Source: Oasisia sp. SBJ-2009 (taxonomy: Eukaryota; Annelida; Polychaeta; Sabellida; Siboglinidae). Taken from it: a stretch of 64,000 nt of DNA. The DNA is taken from assembly GCA_964017155.1 (NCBI GenBank), contig OZ024854.1, positions 45,615,423 to 45,679,422 of the forward strand, in the 5' to 3' direction. The position numbers and the translations under genes were made by a program. The number at the start of each line of letters is the position of its first letter. Position 1 is the stretch's first letter. Below, piece after piece: positions 1 to 33,179 of this stretch. The notes beneath the pieces were generated by a model, which was not told the origin of the DNA, made no database searches, and saw only the letters and a list, made by a program, of their open reading frames with translations.

Positions 1-123
1 ATATTATAATGATTTAACTACATGTCACACCTGTACAATTTGAGCTGAATGCACTTCATCTAGGTATATGACACTGTACAAATAGACTTATTATCACTCC
101 ATATGTTGTGTTTGTTGTGACAG

Positions 124-21168
<21,045 letters not shown>

Positions 21169-23050
21169 CGAGCGACACGGTGTGGCGGAGCACGGAACTA
21201 AGTGGAGAGTTCCATTTCGGGCCCGATGCATTTCTATTTATTCGTATTCTCCATAGATGACGGAACCTGTCGCCAGACAGTTGTTTGTGTCATATCGACA
21301 GCAGTGTGGGATGGGATGTTTATTTGTAGCATAGCAATACTAAATTATAGTATAGATGAGGAGTGGCCTATGCAAACAGGTGCTGACCCAACCAAAATGT
21401 CAGTCGGGGTGAATTTTCAAGGAAATGTTGGAGCATCGGACAAAGTCAATATTTCGTTTTTTACTCAAGATTTCAGGAAGTAGTATTGGATGTGATTGTG
21501 TACAGGAATTGTTGAGCTGTTCTGGGGTTGTTGTTTTCAGTGTTTTATCTTCTCCGGTTTTATTTGGACATTTCCCCCCATTGTGTCATTTCATGGATGA
21601 ACTCTGTACAACAGCGCTGACGTCTGCAGTCGGTACTGAGCCAGTTGAATGAGAGGCCAAAATATCTAAGTGCAATGTTAGAATGCAACACAGTATTGTT
21701 GCTTTTCCGACTGTCTGTTATCTTTGTATTTAGCATGGGTAGTGTTATGTTTAGTTTCCTTCCATCAATGGATGGGTCACATTTGACAATTTGAAACGTA
21801 CCGTTTATACTGAATTTGTAAAATCAAATTAACCCATTCAGTTTACTTGGTGAGATTAGCATTTACTATCAGCATACTTTTGAAAATAGATTAAAAATAA
21901 AGAAGTAATTTTTATTTTTACATTTTTGACAAGATGGTTTTTGTAGTGTCATGCAACAATGTAATGGATTTATTGTAAAACAGGGACCCTTAATTTAATT
22001 CATGAGGTTTGTATACATAAAATGTAATTCTGATATACATGAAATATTAGTTGTATGCATTTATTTATCCTTTTAACAACACCTATTGGGTAAAATGAAA
22101 TGTGGTAGTTAAGTTTTGAGCCCTTTACAACTTGATAAGAATATGATGTCTATATACAGGGGATTTCCAATATTAGCTACAAATTTTTCATTGAAATTAT
22201 ATAGTAAAATACCTACATTAGATAAGTAATTTGGTCCTACATGGAATTAAATAAAACCTAACAAACCAGGTCTGGTTAGAAACCATCTCAAAATGTTCGT
22301 ATTTAATGCTTGACAAAACCAGTATGCTTGAGGGTACCTGATGTTAAATTACATCAGTTTCAGGTAGCATGTTTAGATGGCTCCCTAAGATGAAATGGAT
22401 TGAAGACGATACTAGTTACTGTTGCTACATATCACACACAGTGCATGAATTTACACATTTCATGATGTACAGATTTGATAGAATGGTGCATTAATGTTGT
22501 AAAATCAAATATGCAATATCTTAACATGTCAGTGTAAATATTGTCCATAAAATGTAGAATATATGTGGTACAGATGTGTCTATAGCGGTATTTTTCTAGA
22601 GGGTCATTTATTGGCTAATTAGAGAAATTAGTGAAATCAGGTTAAGTTTATTTTGAAGCAACCTGTCATTTTAGTTAACTGCCTTCATTTCGAGAATGAG
22701 CATATGATAGTGAAGCAATGCTAAGTTGGTGTATTGTGCTGGTTTTGTGAAACTTGCCTGACATCGGCCATTCCGGTTATGGCGTTTCACACTTGCATGA
22801 CATCCCAGCATGCAGCAGACCGTGTACATATACTCCATGCATGTATTATAGAATTCTATATTTTCACACCGTGTTTCTACAATGTATTTATACGTACCGT
22901 ATCGACAATGCAGCTTTTGTAATCCTGTAAATATACTGCGTTTGCCTGCCGCATGCATGCAACTTTAAACAGGCCAGACGTTTTTATTCGCGGTGATCGT
23001 TGTTGCGCCTTTTATGCAATGATTCAATAAACTGTGGCTGAATGACGGAT
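21169..23050 (+). other. pard3: Probable pard3 3' untranslated region
   Basis: AT-rich, no coding frames. Candidate polyadenylation signals are AATAAA at 23026-23031 and at 23658-23663; weaker internal candidates occur near 21895 and 22244. Which one is used cannot be told from sequence. Confidence 0.55.
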
Positions 23051-25314
23051 CTACCGTGTGAATGAGTAATTTACATACATCTGCCTGTAAACAGACCTGG
23101 GCAGTTCCATGACATCGGACATTTTTGAAGTTTTAGCCATGCATTGCATTCTAAGATCATATAAAACCAACTACGACACCATTCTAAGCATACAGAGAAA
23201 ATACGCAGAACTAAATTTTCACTGAAGAAAGGTCAAGTGTACATCTTTGATGTGTCCAAACAGAAGGCAGGATTTTATTTAATGAACTGTATAACAGATA
23301 TTTTAGATTATAGACCAACCGACCATGTTTATTATCGAATCTGGAACTGCCCAGGTCTTATTACACTACTACCGTGATATGCATATTGCTGATACCTGCA
23401 TCCTCCTGTGATGTGACACTGCCATTTTGGTGTCAATGTCCAGTATATTCTCCATATATGTTGTTGCAGACCAAGCTATATAACTATAGCCAATGTAACA
23501 TTACTAACTACATACATATACTACATATCACTAAGCCGATGTGTGTGCCACTGATGTCTGTGGCATGTCCCATGAGGTAATGTTAACACTGACTAGAAGC
23601 TTCAGTAACTCTCCCGTAATACATTGTCATGTGAGAGTGAACAGCTAAGTTTTACGCAATAAAATGTGATCAGTCTTTTATATGTCGTTGTTTTGCTGAT
23701 TTTCTCACTAAGCATTAGTAATGTTTCAGGCTATGATATAAATGATACGCACGCACACACCTAACGGCAGCATAGGTCGACCGTTCCATTATGATATACA
23801 TCACCAAAATGTTGGAATGCAAATAATGACTATCACTATGTAGGCTATACCAACAGTTTCGCAACCAGAGATAAAAGCTTCAGACAGACTGGTTTGGATA
23901 TACACACACATAACAAATTATATACAATATGTGGGTATATACAGTTATACATTATACACATGTACCGAATTCGTTTTAATAAGCATAAAACTTAATAAAA
24001 TATTTGAGAAGCAAAAATATACACCAATGTCAACACATTATTTTGTTTGGTTCACAAGTATGACGCTAATTTAAGTTGAACTTTTGATCTTTTCTCATCG
24101 TTGAGCTTTGAATTTAATGTAACTAATAATTCAATAAAATATTTTAAGAATGCAAAACATCACAATGGATTACGCACTTTTATTAGATGTATTCACCTTT
24201 CAACAACATAATAGTCATGATATTCCATAATTAGTGTCACAAAGCATGATTGGTAATCAACACCTTACACAGACATTGTGATGAGATTATCCTGATAGTA
24301 ATGTTAGTGTGGCTGGGCAACTGTCTGAGTCTAAGCTGCGATGTTGACTTGTGGCGTTAGTTGCATCATCACTGTACAAAGTTTCACCTAACTATAATAA
24401 ATTATATTCCTTGTACATACACACACACATATATATATATATATCGGTATTATGCAAGTGTCATCAGACGTTAGACATCAGGTTTTCAATGACCTGATAC
24501 TATCAAAGTAGATGTCATAATCACAAATACAACCAATAAAAGCATTGTGGATGATATACGATGTAAAAATATATAACTTTAACAGTCTTCATATAAATTC
24601 AATTTATACTACACTGTAGACCTCTTTGTAGTGTGTTGCTCATTGTGCTTTACACCTGTTCTTGAAAAAAACATTTCACAACTAATCTTGGAAACATTCA
24701 GCCACGTTACAATAGAAGCATGAAAGCCCTCTGATCCACATATCCACCACTGAAATTGGTGTGATGTTTTCCACTGATCATTAATCAACATATCACTGGC
24801 TCAACTTGATGTGGGACATCTTGCTCACCACACTATCTGGCAAGTAAAACTTCTTATTGACACAATTCGGTTCACTTAAAGAACATGTTATAACCGTTCA
24901 ATTCCCAACTTGGAACATTTTCACATCTTCTCCGCTGAATAAAAATGTCTGTGTATGAAGAATTAGAGCTTGGCACTGACAACTAATGACTGGTATAGCA
25001 AATAGATGACTATACAGAATCGATGTATCCAGGACATTGTGGTTTGTTTACGTCACAATGAAAATGATGCACATGACCTCTGTCAAGCTGTGGCTTTGCA
25101 AGCCATGCTGACAACGGTTACATGTGTGAATTATGTAACTACTGTTATGGTATGACAGCTCATAGATCAAACACGGCTGACATTTCTGTGGTCAAGCACA
25201 ACTTTAACAGTTTTACCTTATATTCTTGTTTGGCAGCCGTTTTGTTTTTGCTAAGCAACTGAAAACACGATGGATAGGTAAATTATGTTCTTGACATATA
25301 TCATTGACATCATT
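23051..25314. other. Non-coding stretch between pard3 and the METTL6-like exon
   Basis: AT-rich; no supported gene. On the minus strand AATAAA (plus tttatt at 24179-24184) could end the METTL6-like transcript. A short AT run lies near 24430. Nothing else recognised. Confidence 0.5.
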
Positions 25315-26051
25315 CTATGGTATCTCGTGTAGTTTATCATCGTCAGTGAGGTTTAGCCTGTCACTGTCATCCAGACTGTCAGTCACAATACCACTGCTGA
25401 CATTCCGGTCATCGTCAGTTTTATTTGTCACATCACCACTGTCATCAGACTGCCGTGTCTCTCCACTACTGGCTTCACTACCGTCAGCCTGACATGTCCA
25501 TCTGGTGTCAACACATGACGCGTCACTTCCTCCGTCTGCATTCTGACACGACACACGGGCGTCGTGGCGACCAGAAGCACCGTCAGTAGAGCAGTCTGCT
25601 GGGTTGGGTTTGTGGAAGATTCCCTGTACGAAGACGCGAGGCACGGAGATTCCTTCCTTCTTGTTGATGAGCTCGCGTAGGACGTAGTCACACTGGGTCG
25701 CCTCAAGGCCAACGTCAGCGAACAGGGCTGACAGTTCGTCTGAAACACACAACGAATGGGTCGGGACACGTCAACTGGTGTGTATAACATGATTGACATG
25801 ACAGTGAGAACACACGCAATAGGGAAGGTCAGTCACTGGCTCAGGTAAAGAAAAATCACACACTTCAACTCCCATTCAACCAGTGCACCACTATAAGACC
25901 ATTCATTTAATTCAATCAGCCAATTTGTTTTTCATTCCAACATTCATATTATAGATCACACGACCAATAAAGCAGTATTCAAGGTTCCCGCAAAACCCAA
26001 TATCCGGGTACTTAAGGGTCCAGCTGACATTTCTGTGGTCAAGCACAACTT
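25176..26051. repeat. 29-base identical direct repeats around the METTL6-like exon
   Basis: gctgacatttctgtggtcaa plus gcacaactt occurs at 25176-25204 and again at 26023-26051, same orientation. Probably two copies of a dispersed repeat; the sequence on each side differs. Confidence 0.8.
25315..25739 (-). CDS. Terminal exon of a METTL6-like tRNA(Ser) m3C methyltransferase
   Basis: On the minus strand, acceptor tgtgtttcag precedes an exon reading ELSALFADVGLEATQCDYVL, then RELINKKEGISVPRVFVQG and IFHKP. This matches the C-terminal strand of METTL6 (FRETVNKKEGLCVPRVFLQ type); METTL2/8 are more distant. A 95-residue Ser/Asp/Thr-rich tail follows, longer than usual, to the stop at 25315. The methyltransferase core (SAM-binding motifs) would lie further right on the minus strand, but I see no such exon up to the window end. 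Either a very long intron filled with transposons separates it, or this is an orphan fragment. Confidence 0.6.
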
Positions 26052-26283
26052 GTTCAGGGATGCTGTGGCACTGTGGGTATAGCTTCTCATCCAAAATAAT
26101 ATCTAGAAATGCTAAACAACATTACAGCAATGAGGAGCTGAACACTGTTTCCCGCTGCCACTGCCACTGCCGTACCGGCACTAGGCCTCATGGAGTCATC
26201 CCACGTTTTGATGGTATTGTTTCTACTTGTGAGTTTCAAATACTGATTTAAGTGCATTTTCAGTTGTTACAATTTCTGTTGTG

Positions 26284-26381
26284 ATGGGAAAATATGATCA
26301 GCTAACTCTGCCGGTGCTTAAGAAAGAACTTATAAAGAGAGAGGCGATACGAGGAGGCTGCAAGAAGGAGTTGATTGAACG
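26284..26381 (+). CDS. SAP-domain first exon of the SWIM/YqaJ gene
   Basis: ATG at 26284 opens MGKYDQLTLPVLKKELIKR, then GGCKKELIER, ending at a consensus donor (gaacg/gtaagt) in phase 2. The pattern L-T-x3-LK-x-EL...G-x-KKELI-x-R is the SAP DNA-binding helix-turn-helix. The SWIM exon at 42631 begins after ctttcag with one base that completes the Arg codon and continues FIRFMRFCKKDE in frame. I infer these are consecutive exons of one gene, now split by the DIRS insertion in their intron. SAP + SWIM + YqaJ is an architecture I know from cnidarian and molluscan gene models. Confidence 0.6.
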
Positions 26382-27092
26382 GTAAGTGGCACGCTGAACG
26401 ATAATGGGGTAACTTTGAATTATTTTATACATCCATACATATCCAGACGACTAGTAAACAGTGATTTTACAATAATTTATTACAGATGAATGGTCGAATT
26501 CTGTTAATTATGTGTAAAGTGTGGACTAGTAACTGCATAAAAGGGACAGTCAAATGACTAGCCAGGGATTGGTTGCTAATGTTACGCAATTAGAGTCACA
26601 GAGCTGAATACGTGTTGACAGTGCATTCAGACCAGTGAATACACACCGGGTAACTACCATTTTATCCAATCACCGCAAAGGTAGGCTTCCCATGAGATGC
26701 GCGCACAGCTTCATTAATCAGTGCGTTGCTAGTTTTGAAAAGAATTAGTTGTGTTTTCAGAGTTTAAAAATCGAACGACATCTGTTTAATTTCTAGTATT
26801 TTTAAATTAGTTTATATCACAACTGAGTGTATAGACTCACGTATAGACTTTACTGTTGAGTACGTTGCTTTGGGCCGGCCTGTTTTACAAATAAAACAGC
26901 ACCAACGATGGCCATGCGCCATGTGGATGGCAGAGTGCTCGATGGCATCGAAAGTAAACTTTCGGTACTTTCGCCGAAAACAACAAAGTCCACGAAATCT
27001 CGGGCTACGAAGTCACGATCGACTGATAAATCGTCGCGGTAGGCAAAACTGCCAACACCGTCACGGCAAACTGTGAACGTGAAACCGCACCA

Positions 27093-29565
27093 ATGCCGTC
27101 TACGTCAACTGCACAAATGGCAGCCATGAACACGCCATTCGAAGTTGCACAATTGCAATTGACTGTGAGCGCTCTGGCAGACCAGATACGCTGGTTTGTG
27201 GCCAGACTGGCGGAAGATGAGGTTGCAGACAACGTCGGTGTCATTAACGAAGCCGAAGAAAGCAATCCTGTCACCACGCCCGAAGGAGGCGTCGACTCCG
27301 CTTCGCTCGCCTCGACATCGTCAACGCAGCCACCGCCACGACAGACGGAGCCGGTAGACGTCCTGGCAGGGCTGGAGCCTGTGGACATCCTGGCGGGGCT
27401 GGAGCTGGTGGACGTCCTGGCAGGGCTGGAGCCTGTGGACATCCTGGCGGGGCTGGAGCTGGTGGACGTCCTGGCAGGGCTGGAGCCTGTGGACATCCTG
27501 GCGGGGCTGGAGCTGGTGGACGTCCTGACAGGGCTGGAGCCTGTGGACATCCTGGCGGGGCTGGAGCTGGTGGACGTCCTGGCAGGGCTGGAGCCTGTGG
27601 ACATCCTGGCGGGGCTGGAGCCGGTGGACGTCCTGGCGGGGCTGGAGCTGGTGGACGTCCTGGCAGGGCTGGAGCCGGTGGACATCCTGGCGGGGCTGGA
27701 GCTGGTGGACGTCCTGACGTGGCTGGAGCCGGTGGACGTCCTGGCGGGGCTGGAGCTGGTGGACGTCCTGACGTGGCTGGAGCCGGTGGACGTCCTGACG
27801 TGGCTGGAGCCGGTGGACGTCCTGACGTGGCTGGAGCCGGTGGACGTCCTGGCGGGGCTGGAGCCGGTGGACGTCCTGGCGGGGCTGGAGCCGGTGGACG
27901 TCCTGACGGGGCTGGAGCCGGTGGACGTCCTGACGTGGCTGGAGCCGGTGGACGTCCTGGCGGGGCTGGAGCCGGTGGACGTCCTGGCGGGGCTGGAGCC
28001 GGTGGACGTCCTGGCGGGGCTGGAGCCGGTGGACGTCCTGGCGGGGCTGGAGCCGGTGGACGTCCTGGCGGGGCTGGTGCCGGTGGACGTCCTGGCGGGG
28101 CTGGTGCCGGTGGACGTCCTGACGTGGCTGGTGCCGGTGGACGTCCTGGCGGGGCTGGTGCCGGTGGACGTCCTGGCGGGGCTGGAGCCGGTGGACGTCC
28201 TGGCGGGGCTGGAGCCGGTGGACGTCCTGGCAGGGCTGGAGCCGGTGGACGTCCTGGCGGGGCTGGAGCCGGTGGACGTCCTGGCGGGGCTGGAGCCGGT
28301 GGACGTCCTGGCGGGGCTGGAGCCGGTGGACGTCCTGGCGGGGCTGGAGCCGGTGGACGTCCTGACGTGGCTGGAGCCGGTGGACGTCCTGACGTGGCTG
28401 GAGCCGGTGGACGTCCTGACGTGGCTGGAGCCGGTGGACGTCCTGGCGGGGCTGGAGCCGGTGGACGTCCTGGCGGGGCTGGAGCCGGTGGACGTCCTGG
28501 CGGGGCTGGAGCCGGTGGACGTCCTGGCGGGGCTGGAGCCGGTGGACGTCCTGGCGGGGCTGGTGCCGGTGGACGTCCTGGCGGGGCTGGTGCCGGTGGA
28601 CGTCCTGGCGGGGCTGGTGCCGGTGGACGTCCTGGCGGGGCTGGTGCCGGTGGACGTCCTGGCGGGGCTGGTGCCGGTGGACGTCCTGGCGGGGCTGGTG
28701 CCGGTGGACGTCCTGGCGGGGCTGGTGCCGGTGGACGTCCTGGCGGGGCTGGTGCCGGTGGACGTCCTGGCAGGGCTGGTGCCGGTGGACGTCCTGGCAG
28801 GGCTGGAGGCGTTTTACGACACCAGTGAGCAAGTTGCACCAGACGTCTATGGACAACTAGCGAAAATCGTGGGCAACTTGTGTGCTACTAAACTGGCCGA
28901 CGACAAGCTGAAGGAGAAGATGGCTGCCGACGTGAGACCGGGGAATTGCGACTCACTCACGTTGACGCGAGTTAACCCAGAAATCTGGGAAAACTTGCCA
29001 CCGGCCACGAGGTCGTCAGGCATAAAATTGCACAGTGCAAAACGCGAACGTACAAGCCATGATCGCGATTATGCACGCCACCGATGCTCTCGTCGCAGCG
29101 ACGAAATCTGAGAACTTCTCCAAAGCCAAGATGGCGTCGACCATCATGGCGCTGGTCGACGGCTTGGCGCTGATGGCGAATGCGGCACAGGAGCTGAACC
29201 AGCGAAGGCGTGACGGACAACGGCCAGACCTGAACGCGGCATACAAGGGGCTGTGCAATAACGACACCGGCATGACGCGACTCCTATACGACGACGATCT
29301 CACGGCTAAGATCAAGGAGCTCAACGAGACCAATCGAGTCAGCAGCCAGCTTGCGTCGGGCTCGACGTTCGGACAGCGCCACTCGATGCAGAATCGCTAC
29401 GGTCAGCGACAACAGCCGTACCAGAGGCGAGGCAGGTCGACCTGGATGGGGCACTTCCGGGAAGCTTTTTTAGACCGGGGTTCCCACCACACGCAGCGTG
29501 GAAGGCCATTCCCACGACGGGGGCATCCTGCACGACCGACAGCTTGTCCCGTCCAACGCAGGGAT
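27093..29565 (+). pseudogene. DIRS gag with a 9-residue repeat expansion
   Basis: ATG at 27093 opens a 672-codon frame to 29111. It starts with an ordinary N-terminus (EVAQLQLTVSALADQIRWF), then about 54 copies of EPVDVLAGL (VPVDVLAGL, EPVDVLTWL variants), then VNPEIWENLPPATRSS. At about 29030 the frame shifts by one; the other frame continues VQAMIAIMHATDAL, DGQRPDLNAAYKGLCNN and DDDLTAKIKELNETNRVSSQ, then a basic Arg/Gln tail to 29571. The post-repeat part matches the DIRS gag pattern (NPEIW..LP, RP.LN..YK.LC, DDL...KE+.ETN+). Loss of frame means no full gag can be made. Confidence 0.75.
27345..28810. repeat. 27-bp minisatellite in the gag frame, about 54 copies
   Basis: Unit gagccggtggacgtcctggc plus ggggctg, 27 bases, so every copy keeps the reading frame. 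Left-hand copies alternate gagcctgtggacatcctg and gagctggtggacgtcctg; the right block has gtgccggtggac. Block-wise variants show local amplification. The minus strand and the other plus frames are open for over 1.1 kb as a result (Pro/Ala and His/Arg repeats); these are artefacts. Confidence 0.97.
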
Positions 29566-29591
29566 ATGTGAACCCTGATGTGCAAAAGGTA

Positions 29592-29705
29592 AACACTCCC
29601 CTGTCCACTGAAACATTTACGGCAGGTGGAACGAGATTTTGTCTCGAACAATGGCGGGGTTTAACGTCGGATAATTTGATCCTACGAACGGTAGCAGCAA
29701 AGATA
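29592..29705 (+). pseudogene. DIRS reverse transcriptase, N-terminal stub
   Basis: LSTETFTAGGTRFCLEQWRG then LTSDNLILRTVA is the lead-in of DIRS pol (G+..FL..W..LT.D..IL..V). It breaks off at about 29700 where the THAP-bearing insertion begins; catalytic RT motifs are absent until RNase H resumes at 33180. Confidence 0.6.
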
Positions 29706-29813
29706 ATTAAAGGAAGACAATTCACTGCGCTGTTTTCCATTGGGCGCCATTTTTTAAAAATACACCGCAACGCACCAAGCCGCTGGGTGTCAAAAGTCAG
29801 ACGAGCAATCAAC

Positions 29814-31063
29814 ATGCTGTACGCCAGGCACGGCGGTTCGTTTTGCTCAGCCTTTGGCTGCAGCAACAACAAAAGCGTCAACACAGAGCTTTCATTCTTC
29901 AGATTCCCGAAAGATAAAGATAGGTAGACATTAAATCAATACAAACTAAAAAGAAATACCATGCATAACACACATAAATGCAACGCCTCGACACGCCCCC
30001 CCCCCCTCAGTCAGTGTCAGACTGGATGTCAGCTGGTGATGTAACCAAAAACACTCCATATGGCTGGGACGGGTTTAGTAGTAGTTTTGGCTAGTAATAG
30101 TACTGTCGTGGGCGGGGGGGTTTATCAGTGACAATAAATTAACAGTATGTCCCAGCGGATCATGTGGTGGGCTGAACTAAGAGTATATATCACTGACACT
30201 GTATCATGTATCCAGACTGGCCTACTTGTCCTTGTACATGTACGTGGTGTATCTAAATTCTAGATAATAGAATAGGTGCCTTGGCAAAATATTAGCAATA
30301 AATGTGTAATACTGGCTGTAATTCAATGCTTTGCACTTCTTATTTAAGGAGTAAGCGATGGGTTATAAACTCCAGAAGGGAAGATCTGTTGAAAAGAGAC
30401 CGAGTATCTCTATAACAACTGCTGGATGTGTGCTAAACACTTCACCGAGTCACAGTTTATGAATGCCAACAGCCGTGACAAGCTGGTACGGGATGCAGTT
30501 CCCACATTATTCAGCTGCAATCAATCAGATCACCAGAAAGAATGCAAGCCCCCCAAGGATAGAACTTCATCTTCTGAGCATGTAGTTGAGCAAGAAACTT
30601 CAGTCCTGGTAAAATCAATGTTCTTGATTATATTCATGTCAGACCAGATGATTGTATTGTTTTAAATTGCTTGAGACAGTTGACTAGATAGTACATCACC
30701 ATACAGTATACATATAGCCCTGGCTGAACTAAGGTATAATTGTAACGTTTTTGTGAGAACACCGAAATAATTCTGTATGTCATTTGGATACTAAATATTG
30801 TAAATGGCAACCAGAAGCACATCCCAAAAATGTTGTGTGCAACAAAACTTATGGCAACTTTGGTAGTTATACTCCAGGAGACCATTCCATTCAGGATCTT
30901 GCATTTCTGTAAACATCATAAGAGTGGTGACTTCGCCAAGTCCATCTTGAGGTGCTATATCCGTTGCAGGCTACATTACTATTTCAAGTTTGAGACCAGA
31001 GCTTTGATCCAAAAGAAGGTCAAGAAGACCAGAAAGTTGCAAATACTGAAGCATAAGTAATTA
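29814..31063 (+). pseudogene. THAP-domain gene remnant (P-element/THAP9-like, internally deleted)
   Basis: Exon 29814-29923 gives SFCSAFGCSNN and FFRFPKDKDR. Exon 30349-30608 (phase 2 junction) gives SKRWVINSRREDLLKR then CWMCAKHFTESQFMN and AVPTLF. Together these form C-x4-C ... C-x2-H plus the AVPTLF box of a THAP zinc finger. A one-base frameshift lies near 30408. A last exon 30878-31063 (phase 0) ends SILRCYIRCRLHYYFKFETR and a Lys-rich tail, like the C-terminus of THAP-type transposases. The catalytic core is missing, so this looks like a deletion derivative. It lies inside the DIRS RT. Confidence 0.5.
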
Positions 31064-31887
31064 AGTGTTGGTATACATGGTATCCATTCATATGAAGCTG
31101 TGATGTCATAGCATACCGGTCTTAAAGATGACTTTGCCTTGGACATATTATATTGCATTGAGTGGATCTGAGGGCAGGGATATGTATTTCGTAAATTACA
31201 TATTGAAATGATATGAATTGCAAACTATGCCAATTCAATGAAACTGAAGACTAACTATAATGAATATTGTGAACAAATGTACATGTAGCTGACAAATATA
31301 TTGACATTTTAATACTGGTACATATTCTGTTACTTTTGTGTGGCGCATGATGACTATCATGTATCAATATACAGCACAGGTTGTATGTATCACATGCATC
31401 TTTCATCTACAAAATTACATTAATTCTACACACAGATGGACATGTGCAGACATTATTTATTTGTAGACGTGTCAAAAAAAAAAAACTCATTTAAGTGGCT
31501 TGATTACAAAATGATATGTATTTGATAAATGAAAGATGATGTTGAATACTTTCTGCAAATGTTGGCATATCAAACCAAATTGGCATGTTTTGGGGCTCAT
31601 TTGAAGTGTATACTAACTTTAATATTTGTACCCATGCTATTAATGCCTAAAATAAATGTATTATTGTACCCATGTCTTTTTTGTTCATGTTTTTGATCTG
31701 TTTCAGAATAGGAATGAAATATTTATAAAAATTGGGATTGGACAGTAACTGTCTGAACTGAATTAGATTGATTGATTGATTTATTAAGGAATCCACTTTC
31801 AGTAATAAAACTGTTGAGGTGGAGCCTTCAGACATTAAAAATACAAAAGTTTACAATGGTGTAAAAAAATACAATTTAAACATATAA
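31064..31887. other. AT-rich non-coding stretch inside the DIRS insertion
   Basis: No coding frame. Includes a gattgattgattgattta run near 31765 and an A-run near 31478; may be the tail of the THAP remnant or another repeat. Confidence 0.4.
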
Positions 31888-33178
31888 TGAAAACAGGAAT
31901 CTCCCCACTAAAAGATAAAGGCATCCTTCATACAGACAGCAAATCCAAAGCAAATATCCTCTCAAACCATTTCCAGTCTGTATTCACCAACGAAAATCTA
32001 ACCAACCTCCCCAGCTCCCCAACCAAAACCGATCCCCACAAATGCCCCCAATCCAAATCACAGTTAAAGGCGTCGAGAAATTACTAACAGAGTTAAAACC
32101 AAACAAGCTCAAGGCCCAGATAACATTCCTGCCAGAATCCTGAAAGAAATGGCCTCTACAATTGCATCCATCCTGACAATCATATTCCAAAAATCTATAC
32201 ATTCCCGAACTCCCCCTTCAGACTGGTTAAAAGCACATATAGACAGTATAGTCCCTATCCACAAAAAGAACGACAGAACCATTGCCTCAAACTACCGACC
32301 AATCTCCCTCACTAGTATACCATGCAAAATTCTTGAACATATCATATCCACATCAATCCATAAACATCTTGAAAGCAACAACATCCTCACCGACCGACAA
32401 CATGGCTTCAGATCTAGGCGTTCCTGTGAGACTTCACTGCTCACAACTATCAATGACCTGACTAGCACCCTGGAAAAAACCCACCAAATTGACCTTGTAC
32501 TACTAGATTTCTCCAAAGCTTTCGACACTATCCCCCATAAACGACTCCTCCACAAATTAGACCACTACGGAATTAGAGCCAGCACCCACCTCTGGATAAA
32601 AAAAATTCTGACCAATAGAACACAAGAAGTGCTGGTAGAAGGGTGCAAGTCAGGTCAGGTATACGTGAGCTCTGGAGTCCCACAGGGCACTGTTCCTGGC
32701 CTCCTCCTCTTCCTTCTTTACATAAACGACATGCCCTCCCATATTTCACCAGGAACCTCCCTCAAACTTTTCGCCGACGACACTATGCTCTACTGACAGA
32801 TCAATAACCACACCGACCAAGACAACCTACAGAACGACCTTGACAGACTAACTGACTGGGAAAAAACATGGCAAATGACTTTCAACCCATCCAAATGCGA
32901 AATTATGCACATCATCAGATCTAAATCACCCATACACAACCCATACACAATACATGATGAACCACTCAGAGCAGTACCAGTAGCAACCCACCTTGGCATA
33001 GATATATCAAGCAACCTCTCCTGGAACTCACACATCAACAAAATAGTAAATAAGGCAAATAGCAAAATCGATCCCACAATCCATCAAGAGATATGCCTAT
33101 AGGAGTCTGGTCCGCCCACACCTCGAGTACTGCTGCCCGGTGTGGGACCCATATACCATCCGAAACATCAACCATCTA
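31888..33178 (+). mobile_element. LINE reverse transcriptase fragment (Jockey superfamily, CR1/L2-like)
   Basis: Starts at ISPLKDKGILHTDSKSKA, then (after a frameshift near 32050) LKPNKAQGPDNIPARILKE, NYRPISLTSIPCKILEHI, LLDFSKAFDTIPHKRLLHKL, SSGVPQGTVPG and FADDTMLY. FADD is the RT active site. A stop follows it at 32794; RT continues DRLTDWEKTWQMTFNPSKCE and, after another shift near 33073, SLVRPHLEYCCPVWDPYT. Both ends are missing: no endonuclease, and the 3' end stops inside the C-terminal region at the DIRS boundary. Confidence 0.85.
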
Positions 33179-33179
33179 C

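Noticed and set aside
27271..28856. Minus-strand Pro/Ala and His/Arg repeat frames of over 500 codons, and a plus-strand Gly-rich frame
   Set aside because: Shadows of the 27-bp minisatellite in gag; the gag frame is the one with ordinary sequence at both ends.
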